Positions 53,362-61,870 of a stretch of 64,000 bases of DNA are shown here, piece by piece. Under the pieces are notes generated by a model. It had not been told where the DNA came from, searched no databases, and worked only from the letters and a program-made list of their open reading frames with translations. Positions within the stretch are counted from its first letter, which is position 1. Each line of letters begins with the position of its first letter. Location: NCBI GenBank assembly GCA_963801505.1, contig CAWDEY010000016.1:248001-312000 (forward strand). The letters run 5' to 3'. The position numbers and the translations under genes were made by a program. The DNA is from JAOUFP01 sp963801505 (GTDB lineage Bacteria; Nitrospirota; Thermodesulfovibrionia; Thermodesulfovibrionales; UBA6898).

Positions 53362-54860
53362 GAGGTCAAAGACAGCCTTGGCAATACGACCACATACGAA
53401 TACGGCTCAGGCACAGGCTGTCCTTCGTGTTCCCTCATGGGTTTGTAGTTGTCTATAAGAACGACGAGGCAGGAAGGCTGAAGGAACTCGTCTATCCCGG
53501 CAACAAGAAAGTCATCTACGGATATGATAAACTCAACCGCATGGAGACTGTGAAACTAGACTGGCTGAATCAGACAGCGACATATCATTATGACGCTGCT
53601 GGTAGGCTGGATTATCTTGAAAACTTCAACGGGACGATTGCTGATTATGGATATGATGTTGCAAATCGACTGACGAGTCTTGAAAACAGAAAGGTGGATA
53701 ACAGTGTTATAGCCTCATACAATTTTCCAATCCTTGACGGAGTTGGTAATAGGATGCAGGCGGTTGTAAATGAGCCGTTAGCTTCTGTGTTGACACCAGA
53801 GCAGACAGGGTATACGTATAATGACAAAAAGAATCGGTTGGAGGCAGCTATCAGCGATCAGCAGTCAGCGTTCAGCTACGATAACGAAGGACAGTTGGCA
53901 AGTATAAATGCTGACGCATATTCCTTTGATTATGAGCATAGGTTGACAACGGCAGTTGTCAGCGGTCAGCAGTCGGCGTTCAGCTACGACGGCAAAGGTA
54001 ACAGGCTGAAGGCTATTAGAAATGGTGTGACGACTTATTATATTTACGGCATGAACGGAAATGTACTGGCAGAAGCTGATGGGAACAAGAACATAACGAA
54101 GCTTTACATACAGGGACAGGGGTTGATTGGAATGGTGACACCTACAGATCAGGTTTACAGCTATCACTTCAACGCAATCGGCAGCACGGTTGCGATGACT
54201 GACCAGAACCAGAATATAGTGAATAAATATTCTTATGACGTGTTCGGCAAGGTATTGAATGAGGTCGAGGCCGTGCCTCAGCCGTTTAAATATGTCGGCC
54301 AGTACGGCGTCATGGCTGAAAGCTGTGAGCTGACCGCTGATTGCTTCCTCTACATGCGGGCGAGATATTATGATCCGAAAGTTGGCCGCTTCGTTTCGGA
54401 AGATCCGATTGGGTTTGATGGGGGTACGGTGAATCTGTATGAGTATGTGGGAGGAAATCCGGTAAACTGGATTGATCCTACCGGTTTATTATCATGTACA
54501 TATCAAATTGACACACATACTCTAAGTTGTAAAAATAATGCTGGCCAGTTGTTTACGACTGTTGCTGCAGCTTCTGGTAATGGAAATTGTCAGGATAACT
54601 CGGCATGTAAAGATAAACCCAAAAAGGGGCCACTTCCCCCAGGCAATTATACTATTGAGCCGCCGGGGTGGTCTGCTAAACATCCTAAATGGCTATATTT
54701 AGATCCAAACAAAAATAATAACATGCATATGAGAAGTGGTTTTTTTATACACCCTTGGGGCCTTTCTCAAGGATGCATAATGCTTCATATTCAGAATTTC
54801 AACATCATAAGTAACTGGGCAGACCAAGATAACGGAGGCAATTTAAATGTCATTGAATAA
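53362..54860 (+). CDS. 5'-truncated RHS-repeat protein with DUF2778/Tlde1-like C-terminal toxin domain
   Basis: The main frame is 53427-54860 (477 residues); a broken piece just upstream (53362 on) encodes DSLGNTTTYEYGSGTGCP in another frame, so the gene has lost its 5' part. YD repeats (YDKLNRM, YDAAGRLDYL, YDVANRL) run to the RHS core end RYYDPKVGRFVSEDPIGFDG, NPVNWIDPTGLL. After that junction a 120-residue tip has KKGPLPPGNYTIEPPG, LYLDP and FFIHPWGLSQGCIML, the His and SxGC pattern of DUF2778/Tlde1 L,D-transpeptidase-like peptidoglycan toxins. No export signal remains. Confidence 0.72.
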
Positions 54861-55134
54861 ATTTTTATTATTGTTGTTAATGATTTCTTTCTTTTTAGTT
54901 AATTGTTCAATTGCTATGGAAAGTGAGAAAGACAAGTACTTTATTACTGTACTAAACGCAGCTCAAAATGGCGATTTTGCTCTTGCATTGGATTCTCTAC
55001 ATGCTCTTAATGATAAAAGTGCCATAGCTAATGTGCTTTTAATAAAACTCTTGGATTACTATATTGGCGAGGGAGCGGGTGAGATTCAAGCTCAACTTAT
55101 CACTGAAAAAGGTGAGGTAAGATGGATATCGTAG
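54847..55134 (+). CDS. Candidate periplasmic immunity protein, C-terminus cut by IS3 fragment
   Basis: A 95-residue protein whose ATG overlaps the end of the RHS gene by 14 nt. It has a signal peptide or lipoprotein signal (FLLLLLMISFFLVNCSIA). Helical mature part: VLNAAQNGDFALALDSLHAL. A small exported protein directly behind a peptidoglycan-directed RHS tip is the expected place for its immunity factor. The last residues (GEVRWIS) run into the IS3 left end, so the true C-terminus is probably lost. Confidence 0.55.
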   Translation: MSLNKFLLLLLMISFFLVNCSIAMESEKDKYFITVLNAAQNGDFALALDSLHALNDKSAIANVLLIKLLDYYIGEGAGEIQAQLITEKGEVRWIS

Positions 55135-55884
55135 ACACCAAAGTTTAAGTAAAATACTAAACGGAGGTGTAGAAATGAAAAGGATTCCAAAAGGGACGTA
55201 CACGAAAGAGTTTCGAGAAGAAGCAGTGAAACTGGTAACAGAAGGTGGACTGACATTGCCTGAAGCAGGGCGATGATTGTCATTGCCCCCTTCGACTATA
55301 GGAAACTGGGTCAGGGCATCCAAAGCTGGCAAGCTGGGCAATATCGGCAAATCACAGCGTCCCCTCACTGATATGGAGGTGGAGTTAGCCCGTGTAAAGC
55401 GAGAACTGGCCGAGGTTAAGATGGAGCGTGACATATTAAAAAAAGCAGCAGCGTACTTTGCCAAGGAGTCCCTGCCAGGTACTCGATGATGAAAGAATTG
55501 AGACTCCAATATCCAGTGCCACTTATGAGTAAGATTTTGGCTGTATCTGCAAGCGGGTATTATGCATGGCTGACCAGGCCGCTTTCGAAACGGGCGCAGG
55601 AGGAAGCGCGGCTGGAGGTAGAGATCCGGGCAGCTCATAAGAGGACCCGCCAGAGTTTCGGTCCTGAGCGCTTACAGCACGATCTGGCCGACAATGGGGT
55701 CCAGGTGGGCATTTGCCGGATAAAGCGCATACGGAAAAAGCTCGGAATATGTTGTAAACAGAAGAAAAAGTTCAAGGCTACCACTGATTCCAGCCACACA
55801 CTGCCGGTAGCAGAAAATTTAGTTGATCAGCATTTTGAGGTATCTGCTCCGAATCGGGTCTGGGTAACTGATATGGCGGGGTCA
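55120..55884 (+). mobile_element. IS3-family fragment (left part only)
   Basis: orfA starts at ATG 55175 after CGGAGGTG and ends at 55489, with helix-turn-helix text (YTKEFREEAVKLVTEGG, LSLPPSTIGNWV). Codon 34 is TGA (55274-55276) where relatives have Arg, a nonsense change. orfB (55486 on, overlapping by 4 nt) has SKILAVSASGYYAWLTRPLS and stops matching at NRVWVTDMA, just at the first catalytic Asp; the rest of the DDE domain is gone. The break is at a GGGGTCAGGCTTTT sequence related to the REP-like repeat at 14928. Inactive. Confidence 0.85.
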
Positions 55885-56021
55885 GGCTTTTATATTTTGA
55901 TATTGAGGAAATGGCAAATAGCTGAAATTAGCGCGGGGCCACCGCATTTACGATGGTGAGTGTGAAGTCTCCGCCTTCCTCGGCCCGGAGTAATGTTATT
56001 CACTTATCAGGCGGAAATCTG

Positions 56022-56795
56022 TTACTCAGTCCGCGACAAAGCAGCTTCGATGTTATATACAAGGCCCTCGACTAGAAAGATTATGGATTCAACGTCAAGG
56101 AATTTGTCGGCAGTTGAATCAAAAAGGACCTTAACTTTCGAACCAAATTCCATATCAGCAGGCCAGTAGAGGATGACTACCGGCATTTTTGGCAGCAGCA
56201 GAATATGCCATGCGTACCTGGTTGGGAACTCATCCCGTGATACAGCACCGGACCTGGAGAGCAATTCAGTCACCCTCTGAAGGTCCCTATCCAGCATCTC
56301 CTTTATAGGTTCTTCGCAGTCACGGGTAAAAGACGAGGCCTTTACCATGCCGCTTTTTAATTCACTGAAGGAGACCCATCTACCGCTCAAATCCGCCCTG
56401 CCTCCGGTCTTGATATAATGCAGGAGAAGGATCTTTATCCAGGGTGTGATAAAACCTTTTGTTGTGACCTCTCCGCCAGGACCTATCATAAACTCCCTCC
56501 CCATGCATCTCAGCATGAGCGCCCCGTCCTTTAATTCCGCCCCGATATGAGGCGAGATCTCACTGAAGTCGATAGACTTGATATCCTCTCTGAGCTTTAA
56601 TATCAGGTCTTCTCTCCAGTCAGAATGAACAATCATCTCCTTAAGTTCATTGATTGCCTCTTCAGTCAAATAAGGACATTCTGAAAGTTCAGCCTCTCCC
56701 TTGATCAATAAGAGGGCAAAAGGCATACACTTTTTCTGTCTGCATTCACCACAGTTTTTTTTCGGCAGCTTCTTGTAAAGCTCAATGGCATTCAT
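56022..56795 (-). CDS. DUF3786 protein with N-terminal 4Fe-4S motif
   Basis: 257 residues. The N-terminus KLPKKNCGECRQKKCMPFAL and later ELSECPYL give four cysteines in the pattern of the Fe-S domain of corrinoid Fe-S protein subunits. The DUF3786 body follows (MGREFMIGPGGEVTT, LLHYIKTGGRADLSGRWVSF, WPADMEFGSKVKVLFDS). Family members occur in anaerobes near C1 and corrinoid metabolism, but the function is not proven. It stands alone, downstream of the IS3 fragment on the opposite strand. Confidence 0.82.
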   Translation of the reverse strand: MNAIELYKKLPKKNCGECRQKKCMPFALLLIKGEAELSECPYLTEEAINELKEMIVHSDWREDLILKLREDIKSIDFSEISPHIGAELKDGALMLRCMGREFMIGPGGEVTTKGFITPWIKILLLHYIKTGGRADLSGRWVSFSELKSGMVKASSFTRDCEEPIKEMLDRDLQRVTELLSRSGAVSRDEFPTRYAWHILLLPKMPVVILYWPADMEFGSKVKVLFDSTADKFLDVESIIFLVEGLVYNIEAALSRTE

Positions 56796-56837
56796 CTGTA
56801 TTCATCCTCAAATCTTTGATTCATATAATAAAGGCGG

Positions 56838-56905
56838 TCCACTGCAGAGAACACGTAGAAGGACATTGCAAAAAAAAGCTTTTCTCTGCGCACTCTGTGG
56901 CTAAT
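56838..56905. repeat. Compact inverted CAGAG repeat
   Basis: CCACTGCAGAGAACACGTAG faces TTTCTCTGCGCACTCTGTGG across ~25 bp. A shortened form of the pairs at 8.9 and 51.1 kb. Confidence 0.5.
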
Positions 56906-56977
56906 AAAACCGCTCAAGCCGGGAAGGAATGATTCTGAAGTTAAACGTCTGCGGGACCATCCACTGCCTTATTTCGG

Positions 56978-57337
56978 TTATCGCAATATTACCTGAAAGC
57001 CGATTAAGGCATTATAGTTTTTCCAGGTATCCCTGCTGGCCACATCTATGGTAAACGGTTTTTCAAGGGAGAAAATAGCGTTGAATCGTTCATTTAAATG
57101 AATTTTGAAATCAAACGCCGGTTCAATTTGTCTTGCAACTGCTACTGCCTGTAAAACAGAATCAACCCCTCTGTCCTCCGGAGAGGCTTTCAAAGTCTTC
57201 AGGCCTTCTACGGGCAAGATCTGTTTTGTAAGATCGTTGTCTATTTGTCCTGCTTTGGATAAAGGCACCATAAAAAGAAAAAAGAGGATAAAACTGGAGA
57301 TGAAAAGAGATACGTTTTTAAAGCTGTTAAAATTCAT
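56978..57337 (-). CDS. Small secreted protein of unknown function
   Basis: A 119-residue protein with a clear signal peptide (FISSFILFFLFMVPLSKA). The mature part (VEGLKTLKASPEDRGVDSVL, LNERFNAIFSLEKPF, NYNALIGFQVIL) alternates strands and may be a small beta-rich envelope protein. GGGAGCAGCC precedes the ATG. No family recognised. Confidence 0.5.
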   Translation of the reverse strand: MNFNSFKNVSLFISSFILFFLFMVPLSKAGQIDNDLTKQILPVEGLKTLKASPEDRGVDSVLQAVAVARQIEPAFDFKIHLNERFNAIFSLEKPFTIDVASRDTWKNYNALIGFQVILR

Positions 57338-57472
57338 GGCTGCTCCCGGGCCCCCTTAAACTCGACTCATTAATATTTATAGCAATAACTATATTTAGGA
57401 TAACGCATCATTTAAAAAAAATCCACAAAAAGTTTCTGCAGGTCAATTGTACCTCTTCAGTTAAACCGCGGG

Positions 57473-57856
57473 TCAATGGACCGGGGCTTTGACCTGCATT
57501 ATGAGAGAAAGGACAGAGACAGGGGTTGCGGGATCATTAGAATAAACCTGTACCGTTTTCCATATATTGCCTGATTTGCCTTTGATATCAACCTTCACAC
57601 TGATCTTCCCTTTCTCCTGAGGCCCCAGACGGCTCGAACTAGCCATCGCTGCAGTACAGCCTCAGGAAGGGGAGATTTTTTCAATAATGAGCGTCTGATT
57701 ACCGGTATTGCTGACTTCAAAGACGTATTCGACCTTATCATCCTGACTGACTTTTCCGAAATCGTGCCTCACCTCATTAAAATGTATGACAGGCTGCGCA
57801 AAGGAAAAAGCGGTGAGATAAAAAAACATAAAGACCGTTAAAATTAATTTATACAT
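57473..57856 (-). CDS. Secreted DUF1573 protein, probable selenoprotein (Sec at codon 65)
   Basis: ATG 57856 (AAAGGAG upstream) opens a signal peptide (LILTVFMFFYLTAFSFAQ) and then a DUF1573 Ig-like domain: VRHDFGKVSQDDKVEYVFEV, SNTGNQTLIIEKISPS. Codon 65 is TGA (57664-57662). The frame then continues GCTAAMASSSRLGPQEKGKI, WKTVQVYSNDPATPV, to a TGA at 57473 (127 residues). DUF1573 proteins carry SCGCT here, so UGA replaces the first Cys exactly: S-U-G-C-T. A SECIS-like hairpin follows at once. Selenocysteine is the best reading; a Cys-to-stop substitution is the alternative. Neighbours are secreted or heme proteins. Confidence 0.75.
57618..57664 (-). promoter_or_regulatory. Candidate bacterial SECIS element
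   Basis: On the minus-strand RNA, UGAGGC (57664-57659, including the UGA) pairs with GCCUCA (57623-57618). An inner stem GAUGGCU/AGCCGUC (57647-57641 with 57634-57628) closes the six-base loop AGUUCG. The loop begins 21 nt after the UGA and has G as its second base, within the known 16-37 nt window for bacterial SECIS loops. Confidence 0.65.
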
Positions 57857-58022
57857 ATGTCTCCTTTATGGTAACTACTTAGTTTGTTCAGACTGTAGTC
57901 TGTTAGGACTGCGCAAAGAACGAATCAAGGCTTCCCCCCTAGCCACCTAAACACCTACAGACTATCCACCTGCTATGACATATATCATACATAAATACTA
58001 ACAGTATATTCTAGAATTGATT

Positions 58023-58259
58023 ATGAGATTAAGCGTTTATGCAGTCAGCTTTGCCGCTTTCCTGATGCTATCAGCCTGGTCAGCGGTCTTTGCATGCAAT
58101 GTCTGTCACAGCAAAAATCCGAAGATGGTAAATATGCATACGGCCCTGGGATTCAAGGACTGTTTTAAATGCCATGGACCGGGCAAAAAAACATCTTCTG
58201 ATTATCAACCAACGCAGATGGTTACTGATCCACTCTGCGTCGACTGCCACAAAAAATAG
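58023..58259 (+). CDS. Small triheme c-type cytochrome
   Basis: A 78-residue exported protein: signal peptide (AVSFAAFLMLSAWSAVFA), then CNVCH, CFKCH and CVDCH heme sites. The spacing (24 and 35 residues) leaves room for only short loops. Start is the ATG at 58023; a TTG two codons earlier is possible. A periplasmic electron carrier, divergent from the selenoprotein candidate with ~165 nt between them. Confidence 0.8.
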   Translation: MRLSVYAVSFAAFLMLSAWSAVFACNVCHSKNPKMVNMHTALGFKDCFKCHGPGKKTSSDYQPTQMVTDPLCVDCHKK

Positions 58260-58359
58260 AAGCTTTCACATCCACCAGCCGAATATTCCTTGAGAAACTC
58301 GTGTTAATATAGGAATATATATCTCATAACATAGACAGACTCAAAGGAGTTTCTCTACA

Positions 58360-58742
58360 ATGGTCCTTAAATATCTGTTTTTCGGCCAGTTTCTTCTGAA
58401 AAAGGGATTGATTACTTTCGATGACATCTTCAAGGCAAGGATGCTCCAGAAAAAACAGAATCTCAGGATTGGCGACCTTGCCCTAAAAAGAGGGTGGTTA
58501 ACCCAGACTGAGATCGATAAGGTCCTTGTCCTGCAGGAGGAAACCGCCGAGGAATTCGGAGAGATCGCGATCTGCACTGGGTTATCTTATCAGAGACCAG
58601 GTAGAGGAATTGCTCAGCCACCAGAAAGACGAACATCTCTTCTTCGGCGAAGCCCTTGGTACAACTCGGCCTTATCACAGAAACACAGTTGATGGAAAAT
58701 CTGAAAGAGTTCAATATGTTGAAAGTCAATAAGCAGCGATGA
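58360..58742 (+). pseudogene. Frameshifted MshEN-like repeat protein
   Basis: Three frames join into one ~127-residue protein after removing one base near 58580 and one near 58650. Repeats of the type FGQFLLKKGLITFDDIFKA, IGDLALKRGWLTQTEIDKV, FGEIAICTG + YLIRDQVEELL and FGEAL + VQLGLITETQL resemble the N-terminal c-di-GMP-binding MshEN/GSPII_E_N units. AAAGGAGTTT precedes the ATG. Its stop overlaps the next gene's ATG. Confidence 0.6.
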
Positions 58743-59828
58743 TTCCAGCCATAAAAAAAGGCAAGATACTCACCTACAGGCTGTATGATACCGCCTTCGA
58801 GATCGATCTTTTAAAGGTTGAGGAGAAGATAAAAAAAGAGACCAGGCGCTTCAGGATCAAGAGGAAACCATTCAGCAAGGCCTTCGAATTTACCAACCCT
58901 CCGGTTTCCTTTCAGTTGCAGACTTTAGAAAAAGAATTTACAGGAAAAAGATTCAATATAAGCGTCCATGTCAGGGCATACGACTACGGCGTTCTGAGCA
59001 TCATACTTGAAATCCCGGTAATTGACATGGACTTCACGGAATTTGAAAAACTCGCTTTTGCCTTAAAAAACAGCGATGAGATCGATAGTGAATGCCGTAA
59101 TCAGCTCAGGCAGGCTATAGAGATCCTGGGAGATTCGCTGATCGGATATAATCCCGAGCCTCTTTGAGGAAGATTACACGATTTTTTTCATAGAATCCCT
59201 TGATCCTGAAACAGGCATCGATAAACTGTTCCTGCATTACGACATAGCAAAGTTATTGCTTTATGAAGACAGGCCTCTTTCGGAAAAGGTAAGAGATGAG
59301 ATCACTGCCATGAAATTCTCATATTATACAAATGACTGCACAGTCCTGAGCTGGGACAGCGCCCTCATCATCGAACCCTCAGGAGAACCGGAGATAGCGG
59401 ACATACTCGAGTTCGCCCATGCGCAACTCCTTGAACTCAGGTACTATGACAATATCGTCGACAGGGAACTCGTCACCCTTTATGAAAGCATCTCTGCAAA
59501 AGGCACCCCGTCCCTATGGAAAATACGTAAATACGAGAAGCTCGCTGCAAAGGTGATGCGCACAATCACGGAACTGACGGACATCACCGAGAAGATCGAC
59601 AATTCTCTCAAGGTGACCGAGGATGTCTACTATGCAAAGATCTATATGGCTGCCTTACGCCTCTTCAGGGTAAAGGAATGGGATGCAGTGATACGGAGAA
59701 AGCTGGATTTGGCCACAAGGGTTTATGATATGCTTTACCGGGACATCGCGACAAAGAGGACAGAACTGCTCGAATTGGTCATAATCATCCTGATAGCAGT
59801 AGAGATCATCTTATTTATTATTAAATAG
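58739..59828 (+). pseudogene. DUF155/RMD1-family membrane protein, frameshifted
   Basis: The first frame (58739-59167) gives LTYRLYDTAFEIDL and ISVHVRAYDYGVLSIIL. One apparent extra C near 59160 shifts it into SLFEEDYTIFFIESLDP, which runs on through YYTNDCTVLSWDSALII, ELRYYDNIVDREL and a C-terminal membrane helix (LLELVIIILIAVEIILFII). About 363 residues in all, the usual shape of RMD1/YagE relatives, tail-anchored proteins of unclear function. Confidence 0.72.
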
Positions 59829-59875
59829 ATTTGCACCAGAAAATAAATCGCAGGAGCACATGGTATATCTGACAG

Positions 59876-60463
59876 ATGAAGAATCCATTCGAAGAAAAAA
59901 AAGAGAAATTACATACCATATACGACCGGTTCGAAAGAGAAAACATGCCTTACAGCCAGCAGGCGTTCTGTAAAGCAGGCTGCAGCTTCTGCTGCACGTA
60001 TATGGGCAATATCGATATCGTCACGCTTGGAAGGTCTCATCATCCTGGAGCATATCGAGAGTCAGCCTGAAGAATTTCAGGCAGAGCTGAAAAAGAAAAT
60101 ATCGGAGAACAGGACCGAAAAAGAAAAGGGCCATAAGCCCCCCTGCCCTTTTCTGCAGGAAAGCAACACCTGTCTGATATATGTAGTTCGTCCTTTCAGT
60201 TGCAGACAGTTATACTCAGTAAGAGAGTGCGGCGACGGCGGCCCCGTGGCTCACCGTCAGGCAGTTGACGTCTGCACGATCAACAGTGAGGGAGATACAG
60301 CAACTGGATGACGCCGGATATTCAGGACATATCAGCTATATCCTTCAATTGCTCTGATGACACCCGCTTCAGGAAGCTTTATCTGTCAGGCGGGTTTGCG
60401 CCTGAACGAATCATGAAATTCGGCAAGACACACGGGCTTATTATCAACCGGTTTGCGAAGTAA
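59876..60463 (+). pseudogene. YkgJ-family cysteine cluster protein, frameshifted
   Basis: Four frame segments: CKAGCSFCCTYMGNIDIVTL, EGLIILEHIESQPEEF with PCPFLQESNTCLIYVVRPFSCRQ-like text, IQQLDDAGYSGHISYIL, and DDTRFRKLYLSGGFAPER. Each junction (near 60030, 60300 and 60357) behaves as one extra base. The Cys pattern CxxxCxxCC with CPFL...C...RPFSCR defines the UPF0153/YkgJ family, which may bind an Fe-S cluster or zinc. Confidence 0.65.
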
Positions 60464-60499
60464 TCATTTTCTGATAATTAACCAGCGTGATTATCCTCT

Positions 60500-61343
60500 T
60501 TATCCTGCCTTAACCACTAGAACAGCACAACCAGCGTTCCCAATGACTTTTTCTGTAGAGCTTCCCATAAGAAGTTTCTTGACCCCTGTCTTTCCATAGG
60601 TCCCCATTACGATAAGGTCAACGCCTCTGCCTCCTGCTGTTTCGACGATTGCATTGAACGATCTTCCTGTTGGCATGACCGCTTCAGCAGAAACGCCTTC
60701 CTTCTGCGCCATCTCAACGACTTTGTTCGCATGAGCAGTTGCATTCTCCCGCTCACTTTCGTCACGCATTGCTGAAAGCGCAAGAATATGGCTTTCGCAC
60801 TGTTTCGCAATGGCTATCGCTTCTGTAACTGCAGCATCACTGTGGACTGAGCCGTCTGCGGCAACCAGTATGTTCCGGTACTCTATTCTGGCAGCTTTAG
60901 GAACAACCAGAACTTTGCATGGAGCGTGTGAAATGACTTTTGCTGCAACTTGTCCCATCAGGGCCTTAAGCAGTCCCTTGCGTCCACGCCTGCCGACTAC
61001 AATCATGTCAACTTTCCTCTCAATGGCCTCATCCACTATGGTTTGCGAGGGGTCAGACGCCTCGTGGAGAATAATCTCACAATTCAGTCCTTCTTTGGCT
61101 GCCCTGGCCTTGACTGATTCAAGGTGTGCCATGACCTCGGCCTTCTCCTTTTCAAAGACATTTGAGCCGATAGTTTCATATTCCGGGATTTGTCTCAAGC
61201 ACCGAAATCACGTAAAGTTTGCTTGAGCATTTCCCGGCAAAGTTTATCGCCTCTCGTATAGCACCCTCGCTGAATTGGGAACCATCTGTAGCCAGAATCA
61301 ATTTTTCAAGCTTTCCTACAGGACAAGATTTTGTGCAGTCCAT
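60500..61343 (-). pseudogene. Tandem universal stress protein, frameshifted near its N-terminus
   Basis: ATG 61343 (AAGGAG upstream) encodes CTKSCPVGKLEKLILATDGS and FAGKCSSKLYVISVLETNP. An apparent extra G near 61187 shifts it into EYETIGSNVFEKEKA and the rest. Two Usp domains follow, with VVGRRGRKGLLKALMG and VMGTYGKTGVKKLLMGSS nucleotide motifs. About 280 residues in all. The isolated frame 60500-61198 would lack the first strand. The indel is probably a sequence error. Confidence 0.75.
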
Positions 61344-61417
61344 TTTATTTCTCCTTACATTTCAATCTGCCTGCGCCAAAGCACCAGGGACAGTTTTATT
61401 AAAAAAAGGGCCAGTCA

Positions 61418-61613
61418 TTAAGCCTCCTTTACCTGTACTGTCATAGCAAATACCGGTACTGCCAGTAACAGCATAGCAGCTATTACCTGGAATGAGAAGA
61501 GATAACTGTGGCCCGCAAGGAGAAAATCTGCGAGAATGGGACCGGCAGCATGACCAATGTCAAAGATTGTCCCAAAGGTTCCATCGCTGTCCCGAAATGT
61601 TTTTCTTGCAAAG
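61418..61613 (-). pseudogene. Remnant of an MFS transporter C-terminus
   Basis: The frame ending at TAA 61418 reads GTFGTIFDIGHAAGPILADF, then HSYLFSFQVIAAMLLLAVPV and FAMTVQVKEA. The GTxxDxGxxxGP and final helix pattern is that of the last third of major facilitator proteins. No upstream part is present within the window, so only a relic remains. Confidence 0.5.
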
Positions 61614-61711
61614 ATCTAGCCAGTAAATGCCGGCCAATGACACCAGGGCGTGCAACTTGCATTGCCGCAGCGTGTTATATTACTGTGAGGCAAAGATCCA
61701 GAGGAGGACAT

Positions 61712-61870
61712 ATGGAAATTACAATCACGTTAACAGACAAAGAGGTAAAGTTCTTGCAACATATGATTGAGGACTTCAAACAAATTGAGAATAAGACATC
61801 CACGTTTGAAGACTTAATTCATGAATGTATAGAAATGGCGATGTTTGAAGAAAGTGAAGAAATGACTTAG
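61712..61870 (+). CDS. Small acidic protein of unknown function
   Basis: 52 residues from ATG 61712, which has a strong AGGAGGACAT site; the longer open frame to 61508 is antisense to the MFS relic and unlikely. Sequence: ITITLTDKEVKFLQHMIEDF, TSTFEDLIHECIEMAMFEES. It looks like a short strand plus two helices, similar to small ribbon-helix or regulatory proteins, without a family match. Its stop overlaps that of dusB by 3 nt, tail to tail. Confidence 0.55.
   Translation: MEITITLTDKEVKFLQHMIEDFKQIENKTSTFEDLIHECIEMAMFEESEEMT

Noticed and set aside
55274..55276. In-frame TGA in IS3 orfA as a selenocysteine codon
   Set aside because: Relatives have Arg here (CGA), the IS is truncated and dead, and Sec has no sense in a transposase helix-turn-helix. 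A nonsense mutation is sufficient.
57889..57902. CAGACTGTAGTCTG palindrome upstream of the DUF1573 gene as an operator
   Set aside because: A 14-nt dyad is short, no known regulator motif matches, and there is no second copy in the window.
61508..61711. N-terminal extension of the small acidic protein
   Set aside because: It is antisense to an MFS relic, and the strong ribosome site marks the internal ATG at 61712 as the start.
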